In this document: positions 9,126 to 17,907 of the stretch, in pieces
Layout of the letters: the number at the start of each line of letters is the position of its first letter
Position numbering within the stretch: position 1 is the stretch's first letter
Assembly (NCBI RefSeq): GCF_035918015.1
Contig: NZ_CP109132.1
Span: forward strand, 7,130,001 to 7,194,000
Direction of reading: 5' to 3'
Source of the DNA: Streptomyces sp. NBC_01754
GTDB taxonomy: Bacteria > Actinomycetota > Actinomycetes > Streptomycetales > Streptomycetaceae
DNA: 64,000 bases
Notes under the pieces: model-generated
What the model was told of the DNA's origin: nothing
The model's database searches: none
What the model saw: the letters and a program-made list of their open reading frames with translations, nothing else
Made by a program: the position numbers and the translations under genes

Positions 9126-10474
9126 CAGGCATCCCTCGCGGTCCGGAACCCGGAGAAGATCTGGCGGCGCACCGGCAGGTCCCAGTTGCGGAAGGTGCCC
9201 CGGCAGGCCACCGCGTCCACCGCGAACGAACCGCCGCGCAGCACCTTGTGGGCCGGCCCGAAGAAGACCTCCGAGTACTCGCGGTACGGGAACGCGACGA
9301 ACCCCGGGTAGGGCAGGAAGTCGCTCGACGTCCACTCCCACACGTCACCGATCAGCTGGCCGGCGCCCGAGGGCGAGCGCCCCGCCGGGTACGCCCCGGC
9401 GCGCGCCGGACGCAGATGCCGCTGGCCCAGGTTGGCGTGCTCGGGGGTCGGGTCGCCGTCACCCCAGGGGTAGCGCAGCGAGCGGCCCGACGCGGGGTCG
9501 TGCCGGGCCGCCTTCTCCCACTCCGCCTCGGTCGGCAGCCGCCTGCCCGCCCAGCGGGCGTACGCGTCCGCCTCGTACCAGCTCACGTGCAGCACCGGTT
9601 CGTCGGCGGCCACCGGCTCGGTCACCCCGAACCGCCGGCGCAGCCACTGCCCGGCGTCCTCGCGCCAGAACAAGGGTGCGGAAAGGGCGTGTTCGCGGAC
9701 CATCGCCCAGCCCTCGGGTGCCCACCAGCGCTCGTCGCCGTAACCGCCGTCCTCGATGAAACGCCGATACGCGCCACAGGTCACCGGTGCGGTGTCGATG
9801 AAGAACGCGTCCACCTCCCGCCGGTGCGCCGGCCGCTCGTTGTCCAGTGCCCACGGCTCGGTGGAGGTGCCCATGGTGAACGGCCCTTCCTCGACCAGGA
9901 CTTCGGACGGGAGTGGGGCCGCTTCGGCCGGCCGGTGAGGTTCCGGCGCGTCGAGCACCGCCGGCCCCGAGCGAAGCTGATGGGTAATCAGCATCGTCTC
10001 GTCGTGCTGCTGCTCGTGCTGGGCGATCATGCCGAAGACGAAACCGGCGCGTTCCAGGGGGCGGGCCGCACCGTGCAGTGGCGTGCCCTGGAGGATGTCC
10101 AGGGCCCTGCCGCGCACATCGGCGGCGTAGATCCTCGCCTCGGCGGGCGGCAGCAGCGGCAGCGAGGGCCGGCTGGCCCGGGAGTGCTCGAACGCGTCGT
10201 ACAGCCCGTCGATCTCCGGGCGGATCGCCTCCTGCCCGCCCACGGCGCGCAGCAGCCACAACTCCTCCTGGTTCCCGATGTGCGCCAGGTCCCAGACCAG
10301 GGGCGACATCAGCGGGGAGTGCTGGGCGGTGAGGTCGTGGTCCTCGACGCTCTCGGTGAGCAGGGCGGTGCGTGCGCGCGCGGTGACGAGCGCGGCGAGG
10401 GCGCGTTCGCGCAGGACCTCGGCGTCGGGTTCCGGTTCCCGGCCATGAGGGGGACCGGGTGCGTGGTCGGTCAT
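9125..10474 (-). CDS. egtB: Hercynine oxygenase (non-haem iron sulfoxide synthase)
   Basis: 449 aa, joining an N-terminal DinB-like domain and a C-terminal formylglycine-generating-enzyme (FGE-sulfatase) domain. The iron ligands are visible as the His of LAHIGNQEELWLL and the pair in HEQQHDETM (HX3H). The FGE part includes GPFTMGTS, HVSWYEADAYARWAGRRLPT, and WEWTSSDFLPYPGF. The enzyme joins gamma-glutamylcysteine to hercynine with O2. The chosen ATG (10474) overlaps the egtA stop; a longer in-frame start inside egtA gives only Arg/Pro-rich sequence. Confidence 0.95.
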   Translation of the reverse strand: MTDHAPGPPHGREPEPDAEVLRERALAALVTARARTALLTESVEDHDLTAQHSPLMSPLVWDLAHIGNQEELWLLRAVGGQEAIRPEIDGLYDAFEHSRASRPSLPLLPPAEARIYAADVRGRALDILQGTPLHGAARPLERAGFVFGMIAQHEQQHDETMLITHQLRSGPAVLDAPEPHRPAEAAPLPSEVLVEEGPFTMGTSTEPWALDNERPAHRREVDAFFIDTAPVTCGAYRRFIEDGGYGDERWWAPEGWAMVREHALSAPLFWREDAGQWLRRRFGVTEPVAADEPVLHVSWYEADAYARWAGRRLPTEAEWEKAARHDPASGRSLRYPWGDGDPTPEHANLGQRHLRPARAGAYPAGRSPSGAGQLIGDVWEWTSSDFLPYPGFVAFPYREYSEVFFGPAHKVLRGGSFAVDAVACRGTFRNWDLPVRRQIFSGFRTARDA

Positions 10475-11772
10475 CGGGCCGGGCCCCTTCCGTGCCGGAC
10501 CGGTGCCGGTTCGGGCAGGTCGTCGGCGGGGCATCGGCGCCGTGCCACGTACCGGTCGGTGAAGGCGGCGACGGCACCCTGCACACGGCTGCTCGCGCCG
10601 AGTCCGGGCAGCGCCCGTGAGGCGGCCGCGAAGCACACCGCGGCGGCTGCGGCCAGTTCGGGATCGGCGAGCCCGTCGCGGGCGGCCGTCGTCCAGAGCG
10701 GATTGCGGGGCGCGGGGGCCGCGCCCGCCGTCTCCGCCAGCGGTTTCACTGCGCGGTACACGGTTTCGGCCGCCTCCGGGTCGTCGAAGAGAGCAGTGGT
10801 GACGGCCAGCGGCACCAGCCAGCCGTCAGGGCCCGACTGGGCGTCGATCATGCGCAGTTCCAGATGCCCGCGCGGGCGCACCGGCGGGAACAGCGTCGTC
10901 ACGTGGTAGTCGAGATCGGCACGCACCGGGGGTCTCGGCCCGCCTCCCCGGATCCAGTCCCTGAACGTCAGCCCCTCGGGAACGGCCCAGGGGGAGCCGT
11001 CGTCGCTGCGGACGCACAACACCTGCGTGTCCAGGACATGTCCGGCCCAGGCATCCCGCGGCGGGCGACCGACCGGCGGGGCCAGCGATCTCCCCGGGTC
11101 GAGGCCGGCCCACAGCGCCTGCCGGGTGGAACGCCAGCCGGTGCGCGCACCCTGCCGGAACGGCGAGTTGGCGAAGGCCGCCACGAGCACCGCGCCCAGC
11201 AGATGCCCGAGCTGCCACCGCCGCCCGTACCCCAGGGGGCCCGGCTCCTCCTCACCGGCGTCCACACAGACCTGCACCGAGGCGGACGTGCACATCATGG
11301 CGCGACCGGCGCTCCCCGAACGGTCGAGCGCCGCCTCCATGGCGGCGTAACGCGGCTCCTGGAGCAGTCGGCGGGGCGGCTGCCAGGGGTCGACACCGAG
11401 GCCCACCGGTTCGAGCCCCGACCGGGCGAGGACGGTGCGTACGGCGTCCAGGTCGGCGGACACGGCGTCGACACATGCCGTCAGGGAGCCGGCGGGCCGG
11501 GAACTGAGCTCCAGCTGTCCGCCGGGCTCGAAGGTCAGGGCCGAGTCGAGAGGGGTCGCGCGTACGGCGTCGGCGGCGGCGGTCAGGCGCTCGTGGGAGA
11601 CGGCGGCCTCGGGACGCTCACGGTCGTGGATGAGCCATTCGAGTTCCACACCGACGGTCCGCGGCGGGCCCGTCTTGAAACATATGCCGCGCAACCGGTC
11701 CCGAGCCTCGTCCTCGTCGAGGGGCTCGGCCTCAACGGCCGGACCGTGCGCGCCGGGAGTGTCCAGGGGCAT
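10471..11772 (-). CDS. egtA: Glutamate-cysteine ligase for ergothioneine
   Basis: 433-aa GCS2-type ligase that supplies gamma-glutamylcysteine to EgtB. Conserved features are VGVELEWLIHD near residue 40 (active-site Glu), FEPGGQLELSS, MMCTSASVQVCVDAG, and HLELRMIDAQSGPDGW. The ATG at 11772 follows AGGAGG at 8 nt. It is the first gene of the egtABCD operon. No EgtE (PLP C-S lyase) gene is present in the window; in Streptomyces that activity is usually encoded elsewhere. Confidence 0.94.
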   Translation of the reverse strand: MPLDTPGAHGPAVEAEPLDEDEARDRLRGICFKTGPPRTVGVELEWLIHDRERPEAAVSHERLTAAADAVRATPLDSALTFEPGGQLELSSRPAGSLTACVDAVSADLDAVRTVLARSGLEPVGLGVDPWQPPRRLLQEPRYAAMEAALDRSGSAGRAMMCTSASVQVCVDAGEEEPGPLGYGRRWQLGHLLGAVLVAAFANSPFRQGARTGWRSTRQALWAGLDPGRSLAPPVGRPPRDAWAGHVLDTQVLCVRSDDGSPWAVPEGLTFRDWIRGGGPRPPVRADLDYHVTTLFPPVRPRGHLELRMIDAQSGPDGWLVPLAVTTALFDDPEAAETVYRAVKPLAETAGAAPAPRNPLWTTAARDGLADPELAAAAAVCFAAASRALPGLGASSRVQGAVAAFTDRYVARRRCPADDLPEPAPVRHGRGPAR

Positions 11773-11796
11773 GCTGGGGCCTCCTCTTCAGGTGCG

Positions 11797-11820
11797 TCGT
11801 TACCACCCAAACTCGTTACC
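11797..11820 (-). promoter_or_regulatory. Direct repeat in the egtA promoter region
   Basis: Read on the minus strand, GGTAACGA occurs twice 16 bp apart (plus-strand TCGTTACC at 11797-11804 and 11813-11820), 25-48 bp upstream of egtA. Either copy could be a -10 box (TAACGA), or the pair could be a regulator site. The function is inferred only from position. Confidence 0.35.
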
Positions 11821-12115
11821 GGAGTTCGCGCAAGAGTGCCCCCGGACGACCGGAAACCGGTTGCGTCCATGCCGTCCGGGCGCTCAACATGCCCCGCATG
11901 CACCACAGGGGGGAGCGTCGAAGCACGCACGACCACGCGGCATCGCCCGCGAGTGCGAGGCCGTCGTCGAGGCCCGGTACCACGCCCAACCACCGCGCCC
12001 GACGCAGGTCACCCACTCGCCCCGAGTGCCGGCGTCTCGAGCACATCGTCCTCGCCGGCCTGGAGCGCGGCCCGCGGGTTCCCGTCCGGGACGCGTTCAC
12101 CCGGGTGTTCGCCGG
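11821..12115. other. Non-coding gap between egtA and the mazF-like gene
   Basis: About 300 bases with open frames but no family-like protein, no ribosome site with a credible start and no strong hairpin. It probably carries the upstream promoter region of egtA. Nothing further can be supported. Confidence 0.5.
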
Positions 12116-12583
12116 TCAGCTCCAGCCGTAACGCTCCCGCAGCCGCCCCACGACCAGGTCGAACCTGCCCCGGTCCAAGGCGCAGGCCTCGCGCCGCATC
12201 CCGTCCTCGTGCACCCGCAGCACCCGGTCCAGGTCCACCCAGGAGGGCCGCCCCGAGCTGTCCCACGGCCCGGCGCCCAGCGACACCCACTCGTGGTCCC
12301 GGTCGTGCTGTTTGCTCGACAGCTGAACCGCGAGGACCGTACCCGTCGCCTCCCGGGCCACCACCAGCACCGGCCGGTCCTTGCCCCGCCCGTCGTTCTC
12401 CTCGAACGGCACCCAGGTCCACACGATCTCCCCGGGGTCGGGATCGCCGTCGCGGTCGGGGGCGTACGAGGTGCGGACGGGGCCCACCTCGAGCGGGTCG
12501 GCCTGAGTGGTGGCGCCCCGGCCGGTCCGGCCCGGGAAGTCGGTGGAGCTGTCGCTGCTGTGGTCCTGGTGCTGAAACGTCAT
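12116..12583 (-). CDS. MazF/PemK-like growth-inhibitor family protein
   Basis: 155 aa. The conserved core is GEIVWTWVPFEENDGRGKDR followed by PVLVVAREA, then VLAVQLSSKQH; these are the beta strands of the PemK/MazF SH3-like barrel used by RNA-cleaving toxins. About 50 residues of charged N-terminal extension precede the core. No antitoxin gene (small MazE/AbrB or RHH protein) lies next to it, so it is an orphan or a non-toxic relative. A -10 TACGGT ends 6 nt before the ATG on the minus strand, indicating a leaderless transcript. Confidence 0.8.
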   Translation of the reverse strand: MTFQHQDHSSDSSTDFPGRTGRGATTQADPLEVGPVRTSYAPDRDGDPDPGEIVWTWVPFEENDGRGKDRPVLVVAREATGTVLAVQLSSKQHDRDHEWVSLGAGPWDSSGRPSWVDLDRVLRVHEDGMRREACALDRGRFDLVVGRLRERYGWS

Positions 12584-12768
12584 CGCAACACCGTAGAGCC
12601 AGGAGCCCGCGGTCCATGGGGCGGGGCCCGGGATGTGACGGGACGTCCTGTGCGGGGCAACCCTCGACCTCGACGTCAGCGTGAGGGTCGGTGCCCGGCG
12701 GTCGGCGGGCGGCCGGGGTGGCCCCGGCCGGCGGACCCGTCCACCAGGTCTGGAAGACTGCCGACGCC

Positions 12769-13797
12769 ATGAGCCAGTTACCCGAGCAGTCCGCCCGCAC
12801 CTCCGTACCGACCAGCGCCGACGTGGCCCGCGCCGCAGGGGTCTCGCGGGCCACCGTGTCCTACGTACTGAACGACAACACCACCGTGCGGATCAGTGAC
12901 GCCACCCGTCGCCGGGTCAGGGCGGCCGCCTTCGACCTCGGCTACGTCCCGCACGCGGCGGCCCGCAGCCTCCGGGCCGGGCACAGCAGAATGGTGCTGC
13001 TGCCCGCCGCGCACCTTCCGGCCGGCCTTCTCCAACAGCGCTTCTTCACGGACCTGCAGTCGGATCTGCGGCGTCTGGACTACACCGTGGTGCAGTGCGG
13101 CAGCGCGGGCCTCGACGCCGACGAGGCCGTCAGGGCCTGGGCCGAACTGCGGCCGGTCGCCGTCGTCGCACCGGGCGGCGTCCCGCTCACCCCGCACGGC
13201 ATAGGGATGCTGACCCGTTCAGGCGCCAAGGCGGTCATCACCCTCGGTCCTCAGCCGGTGGAGGGCGCCCATGCCCTGGTCCTGGACCAGAGGGAGGTCG
13301 GCGGCAGCGCCGCCCGGCATCTGCTGTTTCGCGGGCGCCGGAGGATCGGGGTGGTCATGCCCCAGGAGCCCGGACTCGGGCTGTTCTCGCAACCGCGCCT
13401 GGAAGGGGCGCTCCGGGAGGTCGAGGCGTCGGCCGTCGGGGCCCGTGTCCAGCCGCTGCCCCTGCGGTACGAGGAGGAGTCGGCCGGGGAACTCGCCGCC
13501 CGGTGGCGGGCCCTGGGGCTGGACTCCGTGTTCGCCTACGACGACGAGTACGCGATGCTGCTGATGAGGGCGCTGCACGACGCGGGCATCGAGGTGCCCG
13601 CCGAGACGGCGGTCGTCGGCGCCGGGGACCTGATGCTCGGCAGGCTGCTGCGGCCCCGGCTCAGCAGCGTCCGGATGGAACTGGCGACCGGGCAGCCACC
13701 GGCCGAGATGATCGACCGGCTCGTCCGGCATCCCGGCGGTGCGCCCGAGCGCCACGACCTGCTGCGGGCCAGGACGGTGGCGCGCGAGTCCAGCTGA
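12769..13797 (+). CDS. LacI-family transcriptional regulator
   Basis: 342 aa. The N-terminal helix-turn-helix is TSADVARAAGVSRATVSYVL (residues 16-35), with the hinge RRRVRAAAFDLGYVPHAAAR. The periplasmic-binding-protein-like effector domain follows (residues 65-330), but it is less conserved than in sugar repressors: the usual VxxD-N-x-x-G ribose-binding segment reads VLDQREVGGSAARHLLFRGR. The ATG at 12769 is chosen; upstream in-frame sequence is unlike protein. It stands alone with no transporter beside it, so the target and ligand are unknown. Confidence 0.88.
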   Translation: MSQLPEQSARTSVPTSADVARAAGVSRATVSYVLNDNTTVRISDATRRRVRAAAFDLGYVPHAAARSLRAGHSRMVLLPAAHLPAGLLQQRFFTDLQSDLRRLDYTVVQCGSAGLDADEAVRAWAELRPVAVVAPGGVPLTPHGIGMLTRSGAKAVITLGPQPVEGAHALVLDQREVGGSAARHLLFRGRRRIGVVMPQEPGLGLFSQPRLEGALREVEASAVGARVQPLPLRYEEESAGELAARWRALGLDSVFAYDDEYAMLLMRALHDAGIEVPAETAVVGAGDLMLGRLLRPRLSSVRMELATGQPPAEMIDRLVRHPGGAPERHDLLRARTVARESS

Positions 13798-13855
13798 CGG
13801 GCGGCGGTCACGTCACGACGTGCGCGGGTCACGCCGGATGTCTAGCGTCGGCCGC

Positions 13856-14221
13856 ATGAGCCATCCGCAGAGCTACGAGATCCTGCTCGTCCCCGAACAC
13901 AAGGAGAGCGCCACCGGAGCGCCCGAACCCGGCACGGCCCTGCGCTCGGCGGTGGTGGCGGCCACCGGCGACACGGGCGCCTCGGGGTACCCCCGCTACA
14001 CGGGTGAAGGAGTGGAGGCGGACATCGACCCGGCGACGCACACCGTGGAAGCGCTCCTGGTGGACGGCGCTGAGCTCGACTACGGCCTCATCGCCCGCGT
14101 CGCGGATCGCGTCGGCGGCACGCAGGAGGAGAACGGCGCCCCGGAGGTGGAAGCCGGGGGAGAGCCGGCCCCGCCCCGGCCCGGCGAGAGCGGACCGGGC
14201 ACGGCCGCCCGGGAGGGCTGA
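13856..14221 (+). CDS. Hypothetical protein, leaderless start
   Basis: 121 aa with no recognised domain. The first 85 residues look folded (YEILLVPEHKESATG, GVEADIDPATHTVEALLVDG, DYGLIARVADRVGG), and the tail is Pro/Gly/Glu-rich and probably disordered. The ATG at 13856 is supported by a -10 TAGCGT at 13843-13848 ending 7 nt before it. It ends at a double hairpin and converges with trxA. Confidence 0.65.
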   Translation: MSHPQSYEILLVPEHKESATGAPEPGTALRSAVVAATGDTGASGYPRYTGEGVEADIDPATHTVEALLVDGAELDYGLIARVADRVGGTQEENGAPEVEAGGEPAPPRPGESGPGTAAREG

Positions 14222-14241
14222 GCACGCGCCTCAGGCCGCCC

Positions 14242-14270
14242 GGCCGCCGCCGGTCGGACCGGTGGCGGCC
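14242..14270. terminator. Bidirectional terminator hairpin
   Basis: A 13-bp GC-rich stem (14242-14254 with 14258-14270, one G-U pair) has a 3-nt loop. It lies between the convergent hypothetical gene and trxA. Confidence 0.65.
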
Positions 14271-14301
14271 GTCGCGCGGTGCCCGACCACGCATCGGCGG
14301 C

Positions 14302-14340
14302 GCTTCCGGGACAGGGCCCTGTGGACCCGGTCCCGGAAGC
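14302..14340. terminator. Second hairpin between convergent genes
   Basis: An 11-bp perfect stem (14302-14312 with 14330-14340) and a 17-nt loop lie 16 bp before the trxA stop codon. It probably acts with the hairpin at 14242. Confidence 0.5.
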
Positions 14341-14356
14341 CGTACGGTCCACGGAC

Positions 14357-14740
14357 CTACGGGTTCTGCTGACGGGCCTGCTGCTGCTCCTCCTCCACGG
14401 ACTTGCGTACCTCGTCCATGTCCAGCTTCCGCGCCTGCCCGATGACGTCCTCCAGCGCCGCCTCCGGAAGCGCCCCGGGCTGGGAGAAGACCGCGACGTT
14501 GTCACGGATGATCATCAAGGTGGGGATGGAACGGATCTCGAAGGCGGCCGCGAGTTCCTGCTGAGCCTCGGTGTCGACCTTGGCGAAGACCAGGTCGGGG
14601 TGACGCTCGGACGCCGAGTCGTAGACCGGCGCGAACTGCCGACACGGACCGCACCAAGAAGCCCAGAAGTCGATCAGCAGGAAGTCGTTGTCGGTCACGA
14701 CCTGATCGAAGTTTTCCTTGGTGAGCTCTACAGTGCTCAT
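14357..14740 (-). CDS. trxA: Thioredoxin
   Basis: 127-aa thioredoxin with the catalytic WCGPC at residues 29-33 in FWASWCGPCRQFAP and the cis-Pro loop SIPTLMI. It reduces protein disulfides in the cytoplasm. It is about 20 residues longer than E. coli Trx because of a charged C-terminal helix ending in Glu/Gln-rich sequence. The ATG at 14740 directly begins the family domain; a longer frame upstream is ignored. It is divergent from a flavin disulfide oxidoreductase 115 bp away, which could be a functional partner. Confidence 0.93.
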   Translation of the reverse strand: MSTVELTKENFDQVVTDNDFLLIDFWASWCGPCRQFAPVYDSASERHPDLVFAKVDTEAQQELAAAFEIRSIPTLMIIRDNVAVFSQPGALPEAALEDVIGQARKLDMDEVRKSVEEEQQQARQQNP

Positions 14741-14855
14741 ACGCTGATACCTCTTCCTGGTGCCGTTCGGACGTGTCCGGCACAACGGCGACGTCGGTTG
14801 CGCTATTCCGTCTGCCCGTGTGGCCGCTGCGCACACCCCCGATCACACTGGGCTC

Positions 14856-16295
14856 ATGACTGACGCAGTGGAGAACACCGAATACGACGTCGTGGTGATC
14901 GGCGGGGGCCCCGTCGGCGAGAACGTGGCGGACCGCACCCGGGCCGCCGGGCTGAGCACGGCTGTGGTGGAGTCCGAACTCATCGGCGGCGAGTGCTCGT
15001 ACTGGGCCTGCATGCCCAGCAAGGCACTGCTGCGGCCGATCGTGGCGCGCGCCGACGCACGGAAGGTGCCCGGCCTGAGCGGCGCCGTGCAGGGCGCCCT
15101 CGACGCGGACGCCGTCCTCGCCCACCGCGACGACGAGGCATCCGGCTGGAAGGACGACGGCCAGGTCGCCTGGCTGGACGGCATCGGCGCGGACATCTAC
15201 CGCGGCAAGGGCCGGCTGACCGGAGTCCGGCAGGTCTCCGTCGTCGGGCCCGACGGTGCGCAGAAGCGGCTCACCGCCCGGCACGCCGTCGCGGTGTGCA
15301 CGGGCAGCAGGGCCGCCGTCCCCGGTCTGCCGGGCGTCGCCGACGTCCGCCCCTGGACCAGCCGCGAGGCGACCAGCGCCAAGGAGGTGCCCGGCCGCCT
15401 CGTCGTCGTCGGCGGGGGAGTGGTCGGCACGGAGATGGCCACCGCCTGGCAGGGACTCGGCGCCCAGGTGACCATGCTGGTCCGCGGCGAGCGGCTGCTG
15501 CCCTCCATGGAACCGTTCGCGGGTGAACTGGTCGGTGAGGCGCTGGGCGAGGCAGGCGCCCGGGTCCTCACCGGGGTCTCCGCGGTCTCGGTGCGCCGGG
15601 CCGGACAGGACGGCCCCGTCACCGTGGAACTGGACGACGGCGGCAGCGTCGAGGCCGACGAGGTCCTCTTCGCCACCGGCCGGGCCCCGCGCACCGACGA
15701 CCTCGGCCTCGACACCGTGGGCCTCGAGCCCGGTTCCTGGCTGGACGTCGACGACAGCTGCCTCGTGGAGGGGAGCGACTGGCTGTACGCCGTCGGAGAC
15801 GTCAACCACCGCGCGCTCCTGACCCACCAGGGCAAGTACCAGGCCCGTGTCGCCGGTGCCGCGATCGCCGCCCGGGCGCAGGGGGGCCCGTCGCTGGAGA
15901 CGGACCCGTGGGGCGCGTACGCGGCCACGGCCGACCACGCGGCCGTCCCGCAGGTCGTCTTCACCGACCCGGAGGCCGCTTCGGTCGGCCTCACCCTGGC
16001 CCAGGCGGAAGCGGCGGGCCGCCGGGTGCGCGGCGTCGACTACGACCTGGCCTCCGTGGCCGGCTCGGGCCTGTACGCCCAGGGGTACAAGGGCCGTGCC
16101 CGGATGGTCGTGGACCTGGACCGCGAAGTCCTGCTCGGTGTCACCTTCGTCGGGCCGGGCGTCGGTGAACTGCTGCACTCCGCGACGATCGCCGTCGTGG
16201 GTGAGGTCCCCGTCGACCGGCTCTGGCACGCGGTTCCGTCGTACCCGACGATCAGCGAGATCTGGCTGCGGCTGCTGGAGACGTACCGCGGCTGA
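14856..16295 (+). CDS. Class I pyridine nucleotide-disulfide oxidoreductase with atypical C-terminus
   Basis: 479-aa FAD enzyme of the dihydrolipoamide dehydrogenase/mercuric reductase superfamily. The FAD motif GGGPVGENVA is at residues 17-26. The redox disulfide is C47-x4-C52 (GGECSYWACMPSK), the NAD(P) motif is VVVGGGVVGTEMA, and the second FAD segment is YAVGDVN. The C-terminal dimerisation domain should end in the catalytic HPTxSE, but here it reads SYPTISE, so the base His is Tyr, as in soluble transhydrogenases that lack the disulfide. Keeping CxxxxC while losing His is unusual. Divergence from trxA suggests a redox role; the substrate is unknown. Confidence 0.85.
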   Translation: MTDAVENTEYDVVVIGGGPVGENVADRTRAAGLSTAVVESELIGGECSYWACMPSKALLRPIVARADARKVPGLSGAVQGALDADAVLAHRDDEASGWKDDGQVAWLDGIGADIYRGKGRLTGVRQVSVVGPDGAQKRLTARHAVAVCTGSRAAVPGLPGVADVRPWTSREATSAKEVPGRLVVVGGGVVGTEMATAWQGLGAQVTMLVRGERLLPSMEPFAGELVGEALGEAGARVLTGVSAVSVRRAGQDGPVTVELDDGGSVEADEVLFATGRAPRTDDLGLDTVGLEPGSWLDVDDSCLVEGSDWLYAVGDVNHRALLTHQGKYQARVAGAAIAARAQGGPSLETDPWGAYAATADHAAVPQVVFTDPEAASVGLTLAQAEAAGRRVRGVDYDLASVAGSGLYAQGYKGRARMVVDLDREVLLGVTFVGPGVGELLHSATIAVVGEVPVDRLWHAVPSYPTISEIWLRLLETYRG

Positions 16296-16554
16296 GTACG
16301 ACGGCGGTGGCGCGAACGCGCGCATGGCTCGAAACCTGATCGAACGTTCCACGACGGTTGCCGTCGACGCCTCGCCGGAGTCCTCCGCCACCAGTTCACC
16401 GGGGCGTCGGCGGACCGCGGACGGTGGGCCGGATTCCGGCAAATGCTGGAAAAGCTCCGGCCTCCGTCGAGGAAATTCTGGCCGTGCCCGACCGGTATCC
16501 GGAGCTGTTTCTCAGTTCCCCGCTCAGTAATTCTGCGGCAGGTGGACCGGCAGT
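16296..16554. other. Non-coding part of the gap before the CDF exporter
   Basis: About 260 bases without a credible coding region. GC content drops toward 16500-16560, consistent with a promoter region for the downstream metal exporter. No hairpin of terminator quality was seen. Confidence 0.5.
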
Positions 16555-16569
16555 TGATAACCGTGTTCA
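16555..16569 (+). promoter_or_regulatory. Zur-box-like imperfect palindrome upstream of the CDF exporter
   Basis: TGATAACCGTGTTCA is a 15-bp imperfect palindrome (TGAnnAC arms match in 5 of 7 positions) about 75 bp before the exporter start. It resembles Fur-family zinc-regulator (Zur) sites of actinomycetes. In S. coelicolor Zur is known to activate a CDF zinc exporter, so the placement is suggestive but unproven. Confidence 0.3.
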
Positions 16570-16643
16570 TTGCAGTCTTTGAGATCGGCGGAGGGATGCG
16601 CTTCACTCTCTCTGTCCGGGAACTCAGAGCGATGGGGATTTCC

Positions 16644-17756
16644 ATGCGTCATGGGCATCAGCATTCCGACGGTGAGACGGTCGGCCCGCACGGCGGCCAC
16701 CACGGAGATGCTCCTGCGCGTGACCACGAGCATTCCGACGCCGACCGGCGCCGTGGCGGTCACCCACACGCGCACGGCCACGGGGGGCACGGGCACGCCG
16801 GACACGGTCACGGCGTGGCACAGGACGCCGACCGCCGCTGGTTGTCGATGGCTCTGGGACTGATCGTCGCCTACATGGCGGTGGAGGTCGTCGTCGCGTT
16901 CGCCGCGCAGTCGCTGGCCCTCCTGGCGGACGCGGCGCACATGCTCTCCGACGCGGGGGCGATCGCGCTCGCGCTCTGGGCGATGAAACTCGCGGCGAGG
17001 CCGGTGCGCGGGCGCTACACCTTCGGTTTCAAGCGCGCGGAGATCCTCTCGGCGCAGGCGAACGGCCTCACCTTGCTGCTGCTGTCGGCCTGGCTGACGT
17101 ACGAGACCGTCGCCAGGCTGCTGGACCCCCCGCCGGTCGCCGGCGCCCTGGTGCTGGTGACCGCCCTCGTGGGCGTCGCGGTGAACATCGCTGCCGCCTG
17201 GTGCATGTCAAAGGCGAATCGCTCCTCGCTCAACGTCGAAGGGGCCTTCCAGCACATCCTCACGGACCTCTACGGGTTCATCGCGACGGCCGTCTCCGGT
17301 GCCGTGGTGATGGCGACCGGCTTCGCCAGGGCCGACTCCATCGCTTCCATGGTCGTGGTCGTGCTCATGGTCCGGTCGGGCCTGTCACTGGTCCGGGCCT
17401 CCGGGAAGATCTTCCTCCAGGCCGCGCCCGACGGGGTGGACCCCGACGACGTCGGCCGCGCGATGGTCGGTCATGACGGGGTGGTGGAGGTCCACGACCT
17501 GCACATCTGGGAGATCACCTCCGACGAGATCGTGCTGTCCGCCCATGTGCTGGTGGAGACCGGCGGGGACTGCCACGCGGTGCGCAAGGGGATCCAGACG
17601 CGGCTGCGCGAGGACTACGGCATCAGACACGCCACGCTGGAGGTCGACCACGCCCCCGAACGGCTCGTCGACGCCGAGACGGGGCGGCATTCCGAGGAAC
17701 CGCAACACTGCGAGGAGCCGCACGGTGAGGTCCGCCGTAACGAGGCCCATGCCTGA
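16644..17756 (+). CDS. Cation diffusion facilitator (ZitB/CzcD-like zinc exporter)
   Basis: 370 aa, six predicted membrane helices. The N-terminal ~55 residues are very rich in His (HAHGHGGHGHAGHGHG), probably a metal-sensing or buffering tail. Transport-site motifs are HMLSD in TM2 and HILTD in TM5; the HxxxD pair is the arrangement of Zn-selective members. The cytoplasmic C-terminal domain with VHDLHIWEITSDEIVLSAHV is intact. The ATG at 16644 is chosen because GGGGA precedes it; an ATG four codons upstream lacks a site. It exports Zn2+ (possibly Co/Cd) by proton antiport. Confidence 0.93.
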   Translation: MRHGHQHSDGETVGPHGGHHGDAPARDHEHSDADRRRGGHPHAHGHGGHGHAGHGHGVAQDADRRWLSMALGLIVAYMAVEVVVAFAAQSLALLADAAHMLSDAGAIALALWAMKLAARPVRGRYTFGFKRAEILSAQANGLTLLLLSAWLTYETVARLLDPPPVAGALVLVTALVGVAVNIAAAWCMSKANRSSLNVEGAFQHILTDLYGFIATAVSGAVVMATGFARADSIASMVVVVLMVRSGLSLVRASGKIFLQAAPDGVDPDDVGRAMVGHDGVVEVHDLHIWEITSDEIVLSAHVLVETGGDCHAVRKGIQTRLREDYGIRHATLEVDHAPERLVDAETGRHSEEPQHCEEPHGEVRRNEAHA

Positions 17757-17907
17757 CGGACGGCTCGGAGGGCTGTGCCGATACCAGAAATGATGAGGTC
17801 TACGGCAGGTGAACAGGACCGGCGACATGGGGTGAGTCGCTGCCACCGGATTTCACCGAGCGGATTTCGGAATCGTGCGAGGCCAATGTTTCCCACAGGC
17901 GTGGGAT

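Noticed and set aside
11889..12131. An 80-codon plus-strand frame in the gap before the mazF-like gene, considered as an antitoxin
   Set aside because: Wrong strand, Arg/Pro-rich, no ribosome site and no antitoxin fold; the toxin-like gene is left as an orphan.
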